Under the pieces are notes generated by a model. The model was not told the origin of the DNA, did no database searches, and was given only the letters and a program-made list of their open reading frames with translations. The translations under genes were made by a program, and so were the position numbers. A stretch of DNA of 64,000 bases from Gonapodya prolifera JEL478 (taxonomy: Eukaryota > Monoblepharomycota > Monoblepharidomycetes > Monoblepharidales > Gonapodyaceae): the NCBI GenBank assembly GCA_001574975.1, contig KQ965736.1, positions 352,910-416,909 of the forward strand, given 5' to 3'. Shown here in pieces: positions 57,661-64,000 of this stretch (position 1 is the stretch's first letter; each line of letters opens with the position of its first letter).

Positions 57661-58875
57661 TCAAATCACCAGCTTCTCAACTCTCTTTAGAAATCCACCG
57701 AACCCCGGCTCTGCCAATGTCGCTCGAATCCAGTTCGCGAGTTCTTCGTCTGACATACCATCCAGAGGTTCCACACTACGCTCTTGTGGTGACGGATGAA
57801 CCGCCCCGCCGCTCAAAGTCCGCAAAGAAGCTGAGCTAGGATGAGCTGAAGAGGTTGTCCGCGTGGTGCCCGGTTGGACGACTTCACTCAAAGATATCTG
57901 CTCAATCCCACCTTTGGTACCCGTTGTCGAACGCGTGGTGCTCAAGAGCGCAGGCTGTGGTAGAGCATCAGCCTGAGAGGGTGAGCTTTGCACTGGAATT
58001 CCGCCAAGCGCCGAGGGAAGGTACGATGAATTGGGGGTGGTGGGAGTTTTTGTGGTCGGATTCTCACGCCCATAGGGGACGTAGCCACATGCTTCGCCAT
58101 GACGAGGTGCCAATGAGGGTCCAACTCCCCCTTGAGCTATGTGACTGTATTCGTGTGCAGCGCTTGTCGAAGGTGGCGGCCCAAGAGTTCTCAATGAAGG
58201 GGATGCGAGTCGAACTGGCTCTTGGAAGTTGTCAGTTCGTGGCCGTTTTGATTGGCGGTCGTCTTCATACGCATTATACGGTACATTATGCTCCATTTGG
58301 GACTCTGTGTGAGGTCTCTCGGGAAGCGCTTGATTCCAAGAACGCGTTTCAGGGGGTCCATCGACGAAGGAACTTGCATGTGTGGCGTTAAGGCTTGGTG
58401 CTTGATTGAGTGTGCGGTATCTCTTTGAAGTTTCATGTGCCTGTTCAGCTCTGCTTCCAGTTCTCTGGTTGCCATCAGAAATGCCATGGGAAAGAAATAT
58501 CACATGGCGCAATCCTTGAGTTCCTTGATCCGACAACAGAACTTGAGGGGATGGGTCCACCCAGCGAATTGGAGATGGGCGATGGAGACCATCGTCCTGC
58601 TGTGTGTCACTGGATAAATTCGCATGGGGTCGAAGTTGTGGCGAGTGGAACAAGATGTCGCCCTTCACTGAAGAAGAAGCTCGCGGTAGGGTAGCAGGAG
58701 TAACAGGATGAAAATTATGCAGCCCCGAAGTTTCGTGAACGGGAGTAACCGGAGTTGAAAGAGACGGCTGCTTTTCGGGGCCAGGTTCCACACGATCCTT
58801 CTCTTCTATAGGCCTCTGGGACATCCCTTGCGTCGACCCCCCGCTAAAGGGTCGTAGGTTTAGTGCTTTCCCCAT
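57661..58875 (-). CDS. Disordered Ser/Pro-rich protein of unknown function
   Basis: A single open exon of about 404 codons from the ATG at 58875 (MGKALNLRPFSGGSTQ); the frame extends 15 bp upstream without an ATG. The protein is Ser, Pro, Thr and His-rich with a basic patch (RQSKRPRTDN) that could be a nuclear signal. The last 35 residues (MSDEELANWIRATLAEPGF, FLKRVEKLVI) look helical and may be the only folded part. Lack of introns is unusual in this window. I do not recognise it; upstream exons from the 58.9-59.5 kb frame could belong to it. Confidence 0.6.
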   Translation of the reverse strand: MGKALNLRPFSGGSTQGMSQRPIEEKDRVEPGPEKQPSLSTPVTPVHETSGLHNFHPVTPATLPRASSSVKGDILFHSPQLRPHANLSSDTQQDDGLHRPSPIRWVDPSPQVLLSDQGTQGLRHVIFLSHGISDGNQRTGSRAEQAHETSKRYRTLNQAPSLNATHASSFVDGPPETRSWNQALPERPHTESQMEHNVPYNAYEDDRQSKRPRTDNFQEPVRLASPSLRTLGPPPSTSAAHEYSHIAQGGVGPSLAPRHGEACGYVPYGRENPTTKTPTTPNSSYLPSALGGIPVQSSPSQADALPQPALLSTTRSTTGTKGGIEQISLSEVVQPGTTRTTSSAHPSSASLRTLSGGAVHPSPQERSVEPLDGMSDEELANWIRATLAEPGFGGFLKRVEKLVI

Positions 58876-58892
58876 CGTAGACGAGAACAAGG

Positions 58893-59476
58893 CTAAGTCC
58901 GTGGAGGAGCAAAATCGGATTTGAAATCGTCGGGGGTTCTTTGTCTTGGTGCACCCTCGTTAGCGGCTGTAGTCTGTAGTCGGTAACAAAGCAAGAGAGC
59001 AACACACATGTGGATGCACGTATTTGAATCCAATTGACGTGTCCTGGGGAAACACTTGATTGATCCAGTTAACATGTAAAGGATGGCGTCACCCTTCTCA
59101 CTTTGACGAGAGCCTTCAGCTGCCAAGTGCTGACTAAAGCAGCACCTAATTGGAATGATTCCTTGGTTGATGTGTTAGCTGGATCGACGATACGGTTGCC
59201 TGCTTCCAGTGGATGGCATCACCTCACCAATATTTTCTCCACTTGTTGTCCATCCTCAGATCGCTCCGACAATCCAATTTCCAGCTTTGCGATGGAAAAA
59301 GACACCCAAACTCCCTCAGTATATTTCTGAACGGAAGTCGAAGACACCGAGAAGTCCCTGTAGAGAGAGAGGGCAAGGCGACGCGGTTTGGGAGGGCCAC
59401 GTGAGCTCGTAGGTTGGGCTTGCGAGTTCACTGTGGTGGCGCGGGTGACAGCTGCGGGGTCAGCTTGAGAGTCCAT
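58893..59476 (-). CDS. Hypothetical small protein
   Basis: The ATG at 59476 opens MDSQADPAAVTRATTVN, and then a folded-looking stretch (LYRDFSVSSTSVQKYTEGVW, SIAKLEIGLSE, DGQQVEKIL). A possible splice after KIL to HLAAEGSRQ and onward to TANEGAPRQRTPDDFKSDF would end at 58893, only 18 bp before the next gene. It could also be the 5' part of the gene at 57661-58875. No family recognised. Confidence 0.4.
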
Positions 59477-59841
59477 CGTAGTGACGGGGGGTTAGGAGTG
59501 TGGAACCTCATTGCAAAGCCTGCCCGGCCAAACTTGAACAACATCAAATTAACTACCAGTGCTCTTTTGCACAGATTGGTGTAATGGAGGGAGGGGGGGG
59601 GCCACTATTATTTTTGTGCAAATGACCACTATTTTGATGCAGTAGCATCTCAATTTTTCCAGTTTTGTTGTTGTGTGTCATACCTTTCAAAATGGAACAA
59701 CGGAACAACCTTTGCATCATGGCCAAAATCGGGAGCAAACCTTGCCGGACTTGCCGTCTTGTTCAGCCGGGTCATCCTTTGATCCTTTGATCCATTGCCT
59801 TGCTGCACAACGTTGACCGTCGCAAGCTCACGCAACAACCG
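59477..59841. other. Spacer before the thiolase gene
   Basis: About 365 bases with no gene. It includes a G run (GGAGGGAGGGGGGGG near 59587) and should hold two divergent promoters. Confidence 0.45.
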
Positions 59842-61511
<1,670 letters not shown>

Positions 61512-61649
61512 ATTCATGCACTAGCATTTTCAGAAAACGTATGGCTCTATAGTTCTCTTTGTAAAGCTTCTTCCATTGTGGACGAAAGTAGGGGGTTGCT
61601 CCAGCTGTCTCGCCAGACCAACAGCACAAAACACGATCGCTCTTCACCA

Positions 61650-62334
61650 ATGGAAGAAGATGACTTGGGAGATGCCGGAGGACCAAGCGGGGGAGCAGAT
61701 GAAGAGCTCTCTCTCCCAAAAGGTTGGTTGGAGCTTTCTTTTCGTTCCCAATCACCCCATCTCACTCTTCATGGGCACGCTTCTCCCATCGAACAAGCGA
61801 CCATGCAGAAGCTTATACAAGAGATGATGCCTAAAGACTTGCAAGTGTCCAAGGAGGCGAGGGAACTCATCACAGAATGCTGCGTCGGTGAGTACCGGAG
61901 CTCTTCACCTTTAATTGAGTCGGACCTCGTCGTAAGTTCTTCCACCAAGAATTTATACACCTACTTTCATCGGAGGCCAATGACGTTTGTGAAAGAGAGC
62001 AGCGAAAGACCATTTCGGGGGATCACGTTATCAAGGCGCTGAAGGTATCTGCAGTTCAGTTGCAGGAACCAAGTCGACATCTCCTCATTGACATCACACT
62101 CAGGATCTTGGCTTCGAAGATTACGCCCCAGAGGTAGAAGCCGTGCAAAAAGAACACGAGAAAGAGATTAAGCAACAACGGGAACGGAAGGTTAACCGGT
62201 TGCAAGACTCTGGATTATCAGAGGAGGCGTTGCTGAAGCAACAGGAAGAACTTTTCGCGCAGGCGAAGGCAAAAATGGAACAACAATTGGGAGGAAGTCA
62301 GAGCCAGAGCCAAGTAGAGCAAAGTCAAGAATGA
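61650..62334 (+). CDS. DR1: NC2-beta / Dr1, TBP-binding repressor subunit
   Basis: A histone-fold protein that pairs with NC2-alpha (Drap1) and clamps TBP on DNA to control RNA polymerase II start sites. The ATG at 61650 gives an acidic leader (MEEDDLGDAGGPSGG) and DEELSLPK. After an intron come ATMQKLIQEMMPKDLQVSKE and ARELITECCV, then further exons with HLLSSEANDVCERES and TISGDHVIKALK. The C-terminal helices LGFEDYAPEVEAVQKEHEKE, DSGLSEEALLKQQEELFAQA and a Gln/Ser tail match Dr1. The histone fold takes up most of the first 100 residues. The upstream in-frame stretch from 61578 lacks an ATG. It lies 138 bp after the thiolase stop, same strand. Confidence 0.93.
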
Positions 62335-62395
62335 CGATATGTAGATATGTAAAACTAGCACGTTGTTGCACATTGTTGGATACACACATGCCCGT

Positions 62396-63967
<1,572 letters not shown>

Positions 63968-64000
63968 CTGTAAGTAGATTCGAAAAGTGAGGGCATGGAC

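Noticed and set aside
57661-59476. Joining the 58893-59476 frame to the disordered gene at 57661-58875
   Set aside because: The frame meets a stop at 58893 and the ATG at 58875 is a good start; without cDNA I keep them separate.

Overview
The window is nuclear DNA of a fungus. The genes have many short introns (about 45-100 bp, GTRNGT...YAG). Fungal families present include a Kex1-type carboxypeptidase with a C-terminal membrane anchor, a Pho8-type vacuolar alkaline phosphatase, Clp1, NC2-beta/Dr1, Arg4, Erg10, a microsomal P450 and a peroxisomal 4CL-like ligase. Gene models below were spliced by eye; each coordinate pair is the coding span including introns. I cannot place the fungus more precisely than a basidiomycete or an early-diverging (chytrid-like) lineage.

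Layout. 1-3.5 kb: repeat DNA and the 3' part of a broken Ty3/gypsy chromovirus fossil. 3.5-22.0 kb: a dense, CpG-rich gene block: PflX-like radical SAM protein, peroxisomal 4CL-like ligase, insulysin (M16), eIF2A, P450, a protein joining a Myb/SANT-like region to a C-terminal RING, and KEX1. 22.4-33.1 kb: a gene-poor accessory stretch holding two identical elongator tRNA-Met genes in inverted orientation, a PIF/Harbinger DNA transposon with good terminal repeats (and a short assembly gap), a 206-bp MITE-like element, and a CpG-depleted repeat block of about 3 kb. Part of that block is an inverted diverged copy of the repeat at 521-760. 33.1-47.2 kb: lineage-specific genes (a Cys-rich protein, an NmrA-like protein, two tail-to-tail copies of a secreted Thr/Ser-rich protein with an ankyrin pseudogene between them and a third relic beside them), then TTC1-like and ankyrin genes. 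47.4-64.0 kb: housekeeping genes again: a large disordered nuclear-type protein, CLP1, a small mitochondrial membrane protein, PHO8, two unknown genes, an acetyl-CoA acetyltransferase, DR1 and the 3' part of ARG4.

The genes do not form one pathway or a biosynthetic cluster. The most notable observations are the evidence for CpG-directed mutation in the repeats (one repeat copy carries TG/CA where the other carries CG, beside 677 bp with no CpG), the inverted tRNA-Met pair, the inverted secreted-protein/ankyrin duplication, the Myb-like plus RING architecture with 27-residue tandem repeats, and a mitochondrial-type gene whose first coding exon appears to be only the ATG and which also uses a GC-AG intron. 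I found no convincing new defence, mobile or biosynthetic system.
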